This document shows positions 1 through 7,619 of a stretch of DNA of 64,000 bases, one piece after another. The translations under genes and the position numbers were made by a program. Origin of the DNA: Erwinia sp. JUb26 (GTDB lineage Bacteria; Pseudomonadota; Gammaproteobacteria; Enterobacterales; Enterobacteriaceae); contig NZ_RJVB01000007.1 in assembly GCF_003751505.1 (NCBI RefSeq), forward strand, positions 1 to 64,000. The letters run 5' to 3'. Under the pieces are notes generated by a model. It did not search any database. It saw only the letters and a list, made by a program, of their open reading frames with translations, and had not been told where the DNA came from. Within the stretch, counting starts at the first letter, position 1. Each line of letters opens with the position of its first letter.

Positions 1-90
1 CTGACCCCATGCCGAACTCAGAAGTGAAACGCCGTAGCGCCGATGGTAGTGTGGGGTCTCCCCATGCGAGAGTAGGGAACTGCCAGGCAT
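1..90 (+). rRNA. rrf: 5S ribosomal RNA, 3' part (5' end outside window)
   Basis: The first 90 bases match the 3' three quarters of enterobacterial 5S rRNA, ending in the closing-stem strand TGCCAGGCAT. The 5' strand of that stem lies before the window. Together with the tRNA-Asp that follows, this is the distal end of an rrnH-type rRNA operon. Confidence 0.97.
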
Positions 91-187
91 CAAATTAAGA
101 TCCTTAACGGATCGTGACTTTACCCCTGACAAGGTAAAGGCGAAACACCTGAAATCAGACGTTTTCTGATATCAGTACAGAATCGGT

Positions 188-264
188 GGAGCGGTAGTTC
201 AGTTGGTTAGAATACCTGCCTGTCACGCAGGGGGTCGCGGGTTCGAGCCCCGTCCGTTCCGCCA
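188..264 (+). tRNA. aspU: tRNA-Asp (anticodon GUC)
   Basis: A 77-base tRNA with acceptor stem GGAGCGG/CCGTTCC, anticodon GTC in the loop CTGTCAC, T-arm GGTTCGAGCC and encoded CCA end. It is the distal tRNA of the rRNA operon, as aspU is in E. coli. An identical copy lies at 15182-15258. Confidence 0.97.
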
Positions 265-275
265 CTTATTACGAT

Positions 276-305
276 AGCCCTGAGCATTAGCTCAGGGCTT
301 TTTCG
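276..305 (+). terminator. Rho-independent terminator of the rRNA/tRNA operon
   Basis: Perfect 9-bp stem AGCCCTGAG/CTCAGGGCT with a 6-base loop and a following T-run, 11 bases after the tRNA-Asp CCA end. Confidence 0.9.
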
Positions 306-660
306 TTTTGACATCTTCATATCCCTCTTATATTTACAACCCCTCCTCGGGCGTTCTGGCTTCACTGCTATCGTGTCATCATATCCCCTCGGCTTCTACA
401 GATGCCACGCTAGCCTTCCTAAATCCGCACACCATCGCATCTTCATACTGACATCTACATCTACCAGCACCTTCACTCCTTGATACCTTCATATCTTGAT
501 ATCTTTCGTAACTTCTATCTGCTACAACCGTTCACCTTTGCGCCTTCAGGTCTGCACAACATCGTATCTTCATACGCACACTCATCACACCTCCACACCT
601 CTATTCCCACTGCGGGGAGGACCCGCCCTGCTCTTACCCAAATCTCAGAACCCAGATTAA

Positions 661-676
661 TGTGAAATTAATCACA
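661..676. promoter_or_regulatory. Consensus CRP-binding site
   Basis: TGTGAAATTAATCACA matches the TGTGA-N6-TCACA consensus in both half sites. It lies 291 bp before the chosen start of the PTS operon's first gene. Catabolite control of the sugar operon is inferred from it. Confidence 0.75.
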
Positions 677-794
677 AAATAGCGAATCGTTTATTTAAGC
701 CAGGCAGAAGAAATAGCACTACATGGATCACATAATATTTTTTGTTTTATATCAATTGGTTATTGAGTTTTCTATAAAATAACCGATTAAAATA

Positions 795-810
795 AGTGAT
801 TTACATCACA
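795..810. promoter_or_regulatory. Second CRP-like site
   Basis: AGTGATTTACATCACA has 4/5 and 5/5 matches to the CRP half sites. It lies 157 bp before the first gene of the cluster, 134 bp downstream of the perfect site at 661. Confidence 0.6.
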
Positions 811-951
811 AAAATAGCTTTATTATCAGGCTGTCAATACCCGGTAATAGCCAAAATCGTTTCAAAAATGAGACATGCTTCAAAAAATTATATTCATGGT
901 TCTCTAACATTCACTGCACGTTTTCCGGTGAAGGTATATCCGAGGTCAGCC

Positions 952-1932
952 ATGAAAATAGGATTAGTAATAAGCGGTGGTGATGTCAGCGGAATGAATA
1001 ACTTTTTATTTCAGATTGACCGTATGACGGAAGCTGAAATAGTGATTTTCGATGGCGGAATTAATGGCCTGATTGAAAATCGCTGCAAGGATATATCCCG
1101 TCGCGATCTGGTTGATTTATCGATTTCGTCCGTGCCGATTATTGCTTCAGGAAGAAAAGAAGATAAGTGCAGACGTTTGGACTATGAGCGAATTGCTAAA
1201 AATATACGTCAAAAGAAATTAGACTGTTTAATCATGGGAGGAGGAGACGGTTCTTTCCAGTTTTTAAAAGTCCTCAGCAGTTACGATATCAACTGTTATG
1301 GCGTGGGTATGACGATTGATAATGACATCACGGGGAATAGCTATACCATCGGTTTTTCTACCGCCTGCGAGCAGGTGATTAGTGAGGTTGAGAAATTACG
1401 TAATACGGGGCGCGGCTTACCGGGTCGAATTTTCATGATTGAGCTGCTCGGCGGCTATTGTGGTGAATTGACCCTGCAGGCTGCGCTAAAAAGCAATGCG
1501 GATATTGCTTTGATCCCCGAAGTACCGTGGGACATAGACGTTCTGGCAGGGCGGATAAAACAAAAAATCGACAGCCAGAATAGCGTGATAATACTCTGTT
1601 CGGAGGGTTACACCAAAGAGTACACCCCAGGATTCCAGGGCGCTATCGATACGATGATCGGTAAGCTCGAACATAAAATTGGTATTAGGATAAGAAAAAC
1701 TATATTGGGATATGGATTACGCAGCGGTAAGCCTACCGGTGAAGAGATTATTCAAGGCGCTATTCTTGCAGAGGAAGTCGTGCGATGCATCAAAAGCGGC
1801 CTGATCAATAAAGTCATTGTTATGAACAACAATAATAAAGCAATACCGATCGATCTTGAAAATTCCGACAAACGTTTAGTGGATGAAGATAGTAACCTCT
1901 ACAAACTGGCTAAAATAAATAACCTTATCTGA
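952..1932 (+). CDS. Divergent ATP-type 6-phosphofructokinase family sugar-phosphate kinase
   Basis: A 326-residue PfkA-family protein, expected to phosphorylate C1 of a ketohexose 6-phosphate with ATP. Visible motifs are the N-terminal GGDVSGMN (GGDAPGMN in PfkA), ATP-site GGGDGS, and the catalytic loop TIDNDITG with the conserved Asp. Substrate-site positions differ from E. coli PfkA: MGRYCG is LGGYCG (Arg lost) and HIQRGG is YGLRSG (His to Tyr), so a substrate other than fructose 6-phosphate is likely (inference). The ATG at 952 is chosen because it begins the family's MKIGLVISGG strand; the longer frame adds 52 unmatched residues. It is first in a tightly packed operon with PTS components and a LacD-type aldolase, which would cleave its product. 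Tagatose-6-phosphate kinase activity is one possibility. Confidence 0.85.
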   Translation: MKIGLVISGGDVSGMNNFLFQIDRMTEAEIVIFDGGINGLIENRCKDISRRDLVDLSISSVPIIASGRKEDKCRRLDYERIAKNIRQKKLDCLIMGGGDGSFQFLKVLSSYDINCYGVGMTIDNDITGNSYTIGFSTACEQVISEVEKLRNTGRGLPGRIFMIELLGGYCGELTLQAALKSNADIALIPEVPWDIDVLAGRIKQKIDSQNSVIILCSEGYTKEYTPGFQGAIDTMIGKLEHKIGIRIRKTILGYGLRSGKPTGEEIIQGAILAEEVVRCIKSGLINKVIVMNNNNKAIPIDLENSDKRLVDEDSNLYKLAKINNLI

Positions 1933-1941
1933 GGTATTAAC

Positions 1942-2232
1942 ATGCTTAAAGTACTCTGCGTATGTGGTTGTGGTCTTGGCTCAAGTTTTGCGATTGAGAT
2001 GAGCGCAAAATCCGTATTACAAAAACTCTGTATTGATGCTGATATTGAGCACACTACGGTATCCGAAGCCTCCTCATTCAAATATGACATTATTCTGACG
2101 CAGAAAATGTTCGCTGATGTATTAACATCGGATGCCAGCGAAGATCAAAAAAAGAAAGTCATTATATTAAATAAGCTCACTGATAAAAAAGAAATAGAAG
2201 AAAAAATCCTCGCCTATATGAACTCAAACTGA
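1942..2232 (+). CDS. PTS system EIIB, ascorbate/Ula type
   Basis: A 96-residue cytoplasmic EIIB that would pass phosphate from EIIA to the incoming sugar. The N-terminal P-loop CVCGCGLGSS contains the expected phosphocysteine (Cys8 by alignment with UlaB CGNGQGSS). Its size is normal for the family. It starts 9 bp after the kinase stop and is followed by the matching EIIC at 2248. The assignment to the UlaB/SgcB-like class is firm; the substrate is unknown. Confidence 0.85.
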   Translation: MLKVLCVCGCGLGSSFAIEMSAKSVLQKLCIDADIEHTTVSEASSFKYDIILTQKMFADVLTSDASEDQKKKVIILNKLTDKKEIEEKILAYMNSN

Positions 2233-2247
2233 AACTTGGGGTGACAA

Positions 2248-3585
2248 GTGGACGCTATTATTCATTTTATTGTGAAAGACTTTCTCGGCCAGGCTTCAAT
2301 ACTGATTGCATTGATCGCCATGCTGGGATTGATCTTACAGAAGAAATCCGTCGGTAAAACCATTGAGGGCACCTTCAAAACGCTACTGGGCCTTTTGATC
2401 ATGATGGCGGGCATCAATATCATTGTTGCCGCCTTAACCTTCCTCAACGACATCTTTACCAGCGGTTTTGGTATGCAGGGCTACATAACCGACGTTGCGG
2501 CTATTGCAGGCGTAGCGAATCGTGAGCTGGGCTCGGAAGTGGCATTGACGCTGTTAGTGATTTTTGCCGTCAACATCCTTATTGCCCGCATCACGCCGTT
2601 TAAATATATCTTCCTGACCGGGCAGGCGCTGCTGTGGATGGCGACCATCGGCACCGTGATTGGCTATAAAGCCGGTTTGACGGGGGCTACGTTGATTCTG
2701 ACCGGGGGGATCTTCGGCGGCATAATGGCGGTACTGATGCCGGCCATCGCCCAGCCAATCGTCCGTAAGATCACGGATTCCGATGATGTTGCACTGGGGC
2801 ATTTCTGTACCATCGGCTACCTGGTACAGGCGGCGGTTGCCAGAGCCATTGGCAAGAACTCGCGCTCAACTGAAGACCTGACGCTGCCGGACAACTTCAA
2901 GTTCCTGCAGGACACCTATCTGTCGATGGCCGTTATCATGGTGCCGATGTATATCATTCCAGCCATTTTCGCCGGGCCTGACTATATCGCACAGTTCTCC
3001 AACGGCACCAACTACATCATGTTTTCATTTATGCAGTCGATGCAGTTTGTTGCCGGGGTCTTTGTCTTATATAGCGGCGTACGCCTGCTGCTTAACGAGT
3101 TGGTACCGGCCTTCCGTGGTATCGCCATGCGCCTGGTGCCGAATGCTAAACCCGCTCTCGACTGTCCGGTACTGTTTCCGTATGCCCCTAATGCGGTGAT
3201 TGTTGGCTTCCTGGCCACCACCGTGGGGTCGATTATCGGCATGATTGTGTTCCCTATGTTTGGTCTGGCGATGATCCTGCCGGGTCTGCTCACCAACTTT
3301 TTCGCCGGTGGTGCTGCGGGGGTGTTTGGCAACGCAATGGGAGGACGCAAGGGCGCGATTATTGGCGGTGTGGTACACGGTCTGTTTATTACCCTGCTGC
3401 CGGCAATCCTGGTGCCTCTGCTGGAAACCTTCGGCTTTAAAGGCGTCACCTTCAGTGATTCAGATGTGATCGCGACCGGGCTGGTTCTCGGCCACGCCTT
3501 CCAGAATGAATGGCCATTTGTCATCGGCTTTATCGCCTTCGTCGTATTTATCGTCTGGTTCGCCAACAGAAAATTGAGCAAGTAG
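2248..3585 (+). CDS. PTS system EIIC, UlaA/SgaT family permease
   Basis: A 445-residue polytopic membrane protein that would form the sugar channel. It carries family signatures of UlaA: STEDLTLPDNFKFLQD in the central region and PALDCPVLFPYAPNAVIVGF after residue 300. About ten hydrophobic segments run the length of the protein. The start is GTG at 2248, preceded by a GGGG Shine-Dalgarno-like run; no ATG fits better. It is a separate EIIC with EIIB and EIIA as neighbouring genes, as in ulaABC. UlaA homologues transport L-ascorbate, but this cluster has none of the ula catabolic enzymes, so a different sugar is inferred. Confidence 0.88.
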   Translation: MDAIIHFIVKDFLGQASILIALIAMLGLILQKKSVGKTIEGTFKTLLGLLIMMAGINIIVAALTFLNDIFTSGFGMQGYITDVAAIAGVANRELGSEVALTLLVIFAVNILIARITPFKYIFLTGQALLWMATIGTVIGYKAGLTGATLILTGGIFGGIMAVLMPAIAQPIVRKITDSDDVALGHFCTIGYLVQAAVARAIGKNSRSTEDLTLPDNFKFLQDTYLSMAVIMVPMYIIPAIFAGPDYIAQFSNGTNYIMFSFMQSMQFVAGVFVLYSGVRLLLNELVPAFRGIAMRLVPNAKPALDCPVLFPYAPNAVIVGFLATTVGSIIGMIVFPMFGLAMILPGLLTNFFAGGAAGVFGNAMGGRKGAIIGGVVHGLFITLLPAILVPLLETFGFKGVTFSDSDVIATGLVLGHAFQNEWPFVIGFIAFVVFIVWFANRKLSK

Positions 3586-3593
3586 GAGGAAGT

Positions 3594-3866
3594 ATGTTCT
3601 CAAAGCTAAAGCAAATTTTCAGCCCGGCAAATTCAGCAGAGGAAACGGATAATAATGAACAGGCCGATACAATTACCGCTGAGTTGATCTCGCTTGAGTC
3701 TGAACTGGCGAGGAATCCCGCGGATAATAATGCGCAGAAAACATTAATGGTTAAATATAACCAGGCAATAAAGATTTATTCATCCAGCAAGGCATATCGC
3801 CATCGTGTAGATGATGTCTTCATCAAAATGGATGAGCTAAGGAATACCATCCGAAAAAATATATGA
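3594..3866 (+). CDS. Small hypothetical protein inside the PTS operon
   Basis: A 90-residue charged protein that I do not recognise. The start at 3594 has a strong AGGAGG overlapping the EIIC stop region, and the next gene begins 6 bp after its stop, so it is clearly translated as part of the operon. It begins MFSKLKQIFSP, has an acidic linker, then mostly helical sequence (about residues 25-90) rich in Glu, Lys and Leu that could form a coiled coil. There is no membrane segment, signal peptide or catalytic motif. Its place between EIIC and EIIA suggests a PTS accessory or scaffolding role, which is only an inference. Confidence 0.75.
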   Translation: MFSKLKQIFSPANSAEETDNNEQADTITAELISLESELARNPADNNAQKTLMVKYNQAIKIYSSSKAYRHRVDDVFIKMDELRNTIRKNI

Positions 3867-3872
3867 GGTAAC

Positions 3873-4310
3873 ATGAGCATAAAAGCCTTTCTTGCAAAGA
3901 ACCAGTATATTCAAGTCCAGATGGAAGTCGATTCCTGGAATGAAATCATTCACCAGGCGGCAAAACCATTAATTGACGGTGGATTTGTTACTGAGAGCTA
4001 TCCACAGGCGGTTATTGATAATACGCTCGAATACGGTGCTTATTATGTCTTTGATGAAGGGATTGCTATTCCCCATGCGCGACCGGAATGTGGCGTCATT
4101 AAAGACTGCTTTAGTATGGTGACATTAAATAAACCGACGTCGATTAACGGCAGCCCTCCGGTAGATATCGTTGTGATGTTCGGCGGTGTGAATGGGGACT
4201 CCCATATCACCGAAGGCATAGCATCCATAGTTGGACTGCTGGAGCAGGAGGAGACGTTACGGCATATCAGGCAAGCGAAAACGATTGATGAAATTATCGG
4301 GCTATTATGA
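3873..4310 (+). CDS. PTS system EIIA, fructose/mannitol-Ula type
   Basis: A 145-residue EIIA-2 domain protein that would accept phosphate from HPr and donate it to the EIIB at 1942. The phosphorylation site is visible as GIAIPHARPE, with His68 the acceptor, the same motif as in UlaC. It covers a single domain without HPr or EIIB fusion. Its final codons overlap the start of the next gene (ATGA at 4307), indicating coupled translation. Confidence 0.88.
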   Translation: MSIKAFLAKNQYIQVQMEVDSWNEIIHQAAKPLIDGGFVTESYPQAVIDNTLEYGAYYVFDEGIAIPHARPECGVIKDCFSMVTLNKPTSINGSPPVDIVVMFGGVNGDSHITEGIASIVGLLEQEETLRHIRQAKTIDEIIGLL

Positions 4311-4846
4311 AAACACTGATTTTAGTCAACGGTATCCCGGCATCCGGTAAGAGTTCAGTCGCGAAAGTTATTGCCGATTATTTTTCTTATCCGGTGTTGA
4401 GTATCGATGAAATTAAAGAACCTTTTATGGTTCAGTTCGCGGATGTTATCGACAGGCCACTAAATAGAAAGCTGGGTTATGCGGCCTATGAGTCCATGTT
4501 TAACATTGTGCAGTCTTCTCCACCGGAAACGGTATTTATTATGGATGCCTGGTTTGGATTTCGTGATAAATCGGTGCTTGAGGGGTATTTGAAAAAAATC
4601 GGCGAGGTCAGCGTGTTAGAAGTCTGGGTTAAGGCCTCGCCCAGTCTGGTGGCCGAGCGATATAAAAATCGCTGTCACTGCCGGGTGAAAGGCCATCCGG
4701 GTGAGGAATATATCCCTGAGCTTATTTTGCTAGCAGAGCGTGCGCAGCCAATGTGCCTGGGGAAACTTTATACCTTTGAGCAGAATATTAGCGGCAGCTA
4801 TGACGAACTGATTAGCTGGGTCAAAGAAAATAATCAGCGTAATTAA
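4307..4846 (+). CDS. P-loop (AAA_33-like) kinase of unknown substrate
   Basis: A 179-residue P-loop NTPase with Walker A GIPASGKSS (Lys15) immediately at the N terminus, a following DE pair (SIDEIKEP) and a central strand FIMDAWFG ending in Asp. The layout resembles small-molecule kinases of the zeta-toxin/gluconate-kinase/AAA_33 group, and no antitoxin partner is seen. It overlaps the EIIA gene by 4 bp, so it is co-translated with the PTS. It could phosphorylate a sugar or sugar phosphate from the pathway, but the substrate cannot be read from sequence. Confidence 0.75.
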   Translation: MKTLILVNGIPASGKSSVAKVIADYFSYPVLSIDEIKEPFMVQFADVIDRPLNRKLGYAAYESMFNIVQSSPPETVFIMDAWFGFRDKSVLEGYLKKIGEVSVLEVWVKASPSLVAERYKNRCHCRVKGHPGEEYIPELILLAERAQPMCLGKLYTFEQNISGSYDELISWVKENNQRN

Positions 4847-4885
4847 TCTCTATTTACTGACTCTCTCCCTATGAGGAATAAAATT

Positions 4886-5797
4886 ATGAACAAAATGACA
4901 ACGGCAGAACGACGTGGTTATCAAATGATTTGCGATGCCACTGGTTCAATGATGGTGGTTGCCTGTGACCAGCGTGGCGGTATGCGTACTTTACTGGCGG
5001 CAACGCCAGAAGAGCAGGCGCTCATTAGTAATGAAACCTTAGGAAAAACGAAATACGATATTACCGCCTATCTGGCTTCTCAGGCTGGCTGTGTGCTGGT
5101 CGACCCGATCTGTGCCGTTCCGGGGATCATTGACGAAGGCGTGGTGCCGCGCGATACAGGCCTGCTGATTGGTCTGGATGCCTCCGGCTGGAGTACGTCA
5201 CCGGAAGGGTATCGCATTTCTAACATGGTGGAAGGGATCACCGCCCGTAAGGTTCGCGAGCTGGGGGCGACGGGCGGCAAGATAATGATCTATCTGCGCA
5301 GCGATAAGCCGGAAGCCAACGTGGCCAACCTGCAGACGTTACGCGATGTGATCGCCGACTTCGCCCACGAGGATCTGTTCCTGGTGGTTGAGTTTCTGAC
5401 CTATCAGCTGGAAGGTGAGAGCAAAGAGGACTACCAGAGCAAAATCCCTCAGCTGATTCAGGAAGGCTGCCAGGTTTGCATAGAGTGCGGATCTAAAGTC
5501 CTGAAAATCCCTTATCCGGGGAGCGAACAGTCTTGTGCGGCGGTCACGGATATCTGCGGTGATGTACCGTGGGCCGTGCTGTCTGCCGGGGTCGATCATT
5601 CCACTTTCCTCACCCAGGTGGATATCTCTCTGCGCAACGGTGCTTCCGGGGTGATTGCAGGGCGTTCACTGTGGAAGGACTGCATCTCGCTTGACCGTAA
5701 TGTGTCGAAGGAGAAGCTCTCTTCGATTGCGGTGTCGCGGCTTCGCGATATCCAGCAGCTGTTGGTGAAGTATAAAAAGCAACTGAACGTGGCCTGA
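4886..5797 (+). CDS. Class I aldolase of the LacD (tagatose 1,6-bisphosphate) family
   Basis: A 303-residue cytoplasmic TIM-barrel aldolase. It has the family's DQRGGMR near the N terminus, GGKIMIYLRSD, VVEFLTYQLEGES with Glu169, KVLKIPYPG with Lys207 as the likely Schiff-base lysine, and PWAVLSAGVD plus GASGVIAGRSLW near the C terminus. These match the Glu/Lys arrangement of LacD. The ATG at 4886 is preferred over 4871 because GAGGA at 4873-4877 lies 8 bp before it. With the upstream PFK-like kinase it would split a ketohexose 1,6-bisphosphate into two triose phosphates; YihT-like sulfosugar aldolases are more distant. The exact stereochemistry of the substrate is open. Confidence 0.82.
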   Translation: MNKMTTAERRGYQMICDATGSMMVVACDQRGGMRTLLAATPEEQALISNETLGKTKYDITAYLASQAGCVLVDPICAVPGIIDEGVVPRDTGLLIGLDASGWSTSPEGYRISNMVEGITARKVRELGATGGKIMIYLRSDKPEANVANLQTLRDVIADFAHEDLFLVVEFLTYQLEGESKEDYQSKIPQLIQEGCQVCIECGSKVLKIPYPGSEQSCAAVTDICGDVPWAVLSAGVDHSTFLTQVDISLRNGASGVIAGRSLWKDCISLDRNVSKEKLSSIAVSRLRDIQQLLVKYKKQLNVA

Positions 5798-5830
5798 CAG
5801 ACAGGCTGGGAGCGTAAACAGTTAACCTTC

Positions 5831-5849
5831 GGGCGGCGCTTAGCCGCCC
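5831..5849 (+). terminator. Intergenic hairpin after the aldolase gene
   Basis: GGGCGGC/GCCGCCC stem of 7 bp with a 5-base loop in the 83-bp gap between aldolase and HAD genes. No long T-run follows, so it may be an attenuator or RNA-end stabiliser rather than a full terminator. Confidence 0.45.
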
Positions 5850-5880
5850 TTCGTACACGAGACGTGGTGAAAAACAGACA

Positions 5881-6564
5881 ATGAAGACCCTGGATTTGAT
5901 CATCTTTGATTGTGACGGCGTGCTGATTGATTCTGAAATTATCGGTATTCGATTAGCGGTCTCGCTGCTGAATCAGCACGGTGTAGACATTGACGTTGCC
6001 GGTTTTACGCGTTTATACAGCGGTCTCGACTGGGATGCGCTAATCGAGCGAGTCAGCCAGGATCGAGGCGTGAGCCTGCCCGCCAACATCGGTGAGGATT
6101 TTTACCCCCGGCTGATGGCGGCCTTTGCCAGCGATCTGGAAAGGATCGCGGGCAGCATGGAGGTGGTCAGCGCGATTGCCACGCCGAAATGCATCTGCTC
6201 CAATTCCGGTAGCGAACAGCTGGACGCTGTGCTTACGCAGGTTGGACTAAAAAGCCTGTTCGCACCGCATGTCTATTCGGCGAGGGATTTGGGACCGGGG
6301 CGAGGTAAGCCTGAGCCGGATATTTTTCTGCACGGCGCACGGCAGTTTGATGCGCGGCCGGGTAACACGCTGGTGATTGAAGACTCGGTACACGGCGTGA
6401 TGGCCGCAAAACGGGCCGGTATGTACGTGGTGGGTTTTACCGGTGGTTCACATACTACCCCGGATCACGCCGATCGGCTCATCGCCGCAGGGGCGGATGT
6501 GGCGATCGATTCGCTGTATCGCCTGCCTGAAGAGGTTGAACGCTTTCGGCGGCGTGCTTCATGA
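5881..6564 (+). CDS. HAD-superfamily sugar-phosphate phosphatase (YieH/beta-PGM-like)
   Basis: A 227-residue HAD subfamily IA hydrolase with motif I FDCDGVLIDSE (nucleophile Asp10, Asp12), motif II around CSNSG, motif III lysine in GRGKPEPD and motif IV VIEDSVHGV. The order and size resemble YieH and beta-phosphoglucomutase-like phosphatases. It is 83 bp downstream of the aldolase on the same strand and probably belongs to the operon. A likely role is dephosphorylating an intermediate or overflow sugar phosphate; this is inferred from context only. Confidence 0.78.
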   Translation: MKTLDLIIFDCDGVLIDSEIIGIRLAVSLLNQHGVDIDVAGFTRLYSGLDWDALIERVSQDRGVSLPANIGEDFYPRLMAAFASDLERIAGSMEVVSAIATPKCICSNSGSEQLDAVLTQVGLKSLFAPHVYSARDLGPGRGKPEPDIFLHGARQFDARPGNTLVIEDSVHGVMAAKRAGMYVVGFTGGSHTTPDHADRLIAAGADVAIDSLYRLPEEVERFRRRAS

Positions 6565-6800
6565 CTGCCGTGCCATATCTTCTGTAGACGCGTTTGCCTG
6601 TGGGGCAGGGTGAGAGCCAAAGCGGTTCAGTCAGTCCCCCAGGCCGCTGGCAAAAGCGGCAGTCTGTTCGTCAGCACACTGTTTGCATTTACTTACGGAG
6701 AAGGCCGGGGAATTACAGCGCGGTGATTGAAACTGCACGGCAAAGCCCCTATAACTGAAAGATGGAAAGCATCCTTCGTTGTAACAGTGCAGGCAATAAC

Positions 6801-7604
6801 GTGCGAAAAAAGACTTATGCCATGAGATATGTAGCAGGGCAGCCAGCGGAACGTATTTTTCCGCCGGGGTCGATGCTTCATGTCGGGCAGGCATTACCGC
6901 CTGGCGCGCCGCTTACCACGGAAACCTCGCTGAAAGTTCTGGTCTGGAATATCTTCAAGCAGCAGCGGGCCGAGTGGCTGTCGGTGCTGCAAAACTTTGG
7001 GAAAGATGCGCATCTGGTGCTTCTGCAGGAGGCGCAAACCACCCCTGAGCTGGTGCGCTTTGCCACCAGTAACTACCTTGCGGCAGACCAGGTTCCCGCT
7101 TTCGTACTGCCACAGCATCCCTCAGGCGTGATGACGCTGGCATCCGCGCACCCGGTTTACTGCTGCCCGCTGCGTGAGCGTGAACCGCTGCTGCGGCTCT
7201 CCAAGTCCGCCCTGGTGACCGCCTATCCGCTGCCGAACAGCCAGATGCTGATGGTGGTGAACATCCATGCGGTAAATTTCAGCATCGGCATAGATGTCTA
7301 CAGCAAGCAGCTGGGGCCGATTGGTGAGCAAATCATGCATCATCAGGGGCCGGTGATTATGGCCGGAGACTTTAATGCCTGGAGCCGTCAGCGCATCAAT
7401 GCCCTGTATCGTTTTTCCCGAGAAATGGGCCTGCGCGAAGTGCGCTTCACCGACGATCATCGTCGTAAGGCCTTCGGCCGCCCGCTTGATTTTGTTTTCT
7501 ACCGTGGCATGGGTGTAGCCGAAGCCTCGGTGCTGGTCACCACGGCCTCCGATCACAATCCGCTACTGGTGGAGTTCCACTCCCGCTCCGTGGACACCTT
7601 CTGA
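6801..7604 (+). CDS. yafD: Endonuclease/exonuclease/phosphatase family protein YafD
   Basis: A 267-residue protein nearly collinear with E. coli YafD, from the N-terminal [14 protein letters not shown] block to the C terminus. EEP-superfamily motifs are VWNIFKQQ (metal-binding Asn), LLQEAQT (Glu), GDFNAW and [10 protein letters not shown] (Asp/His). The GTG at 6801 is chosen because it reproduces the MRKxTYAMRYV start of YafD; the frame extends upstream without similarity. The molecular substrate is not established. It is followed 15 bp later by yafE, as in E. coli. Confidence 0.92.
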   Translation: MRKKTYAMRYVAGQPAERIFPPGSMLHVGQALPPGAPLTTETSLKVLVWNIFKQQRAEWLSVLQNFGKDAHLVLLQEAQTTPELVRFATSNYLAADQVPAFVLPQHPSGVMTLASAHPVYCCPLREREPLLRLSKSALVTAYPLPNSQMLMVVNIHAVNFSIGIDVYSKQLGPIGEQIMHHQGPVIMAGDFNAWSRQRINALYRFSREMGLREVRFTDDHRRKAFGRPLDFVFYRGMGVAEASVLVTTASDHNPLLVEFHSRSVDTF

Positions 7605-7619
7605 AATTTAAGGATTTTT

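Larger units (their letters stand above)
310..951. other. Gene-free leader region before the PTS operon
   Basis: No convincing gene is seen. A 61-codon frame (480-665) has no family resemblance and lies in pyrimidine-rich sequence in which ATCTTCATA-like words recur at about 312, 438, 487 and 569. From about 655 the DNA becomes AT-rich and contains two CRP-type palindromes (661-676, 795-810). The frame of the first PTS gene is open upstream to 796, but that extension has no family match and is taken as untranslated leader. Confidence 0.6.

Noticed and set aside
480..665. 61-codon frame after the tRNA-Asp terminator
   Set aside because: Composition follows the pyrimidine-rich repeats, with no ribosome site or family similarity.
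796..951. N-terminal extension of the PFK-like protein by 52 codons
   Set aside because: The family begins at MKIGLVISGG (952); the added residues match nothing and overlap the CRP-like site.
4307..4846. Zeta-type toxin
   Set aside because: No antitoxin gene is adjacent, and overlap with the PTS EIIA gene points to metabolism.
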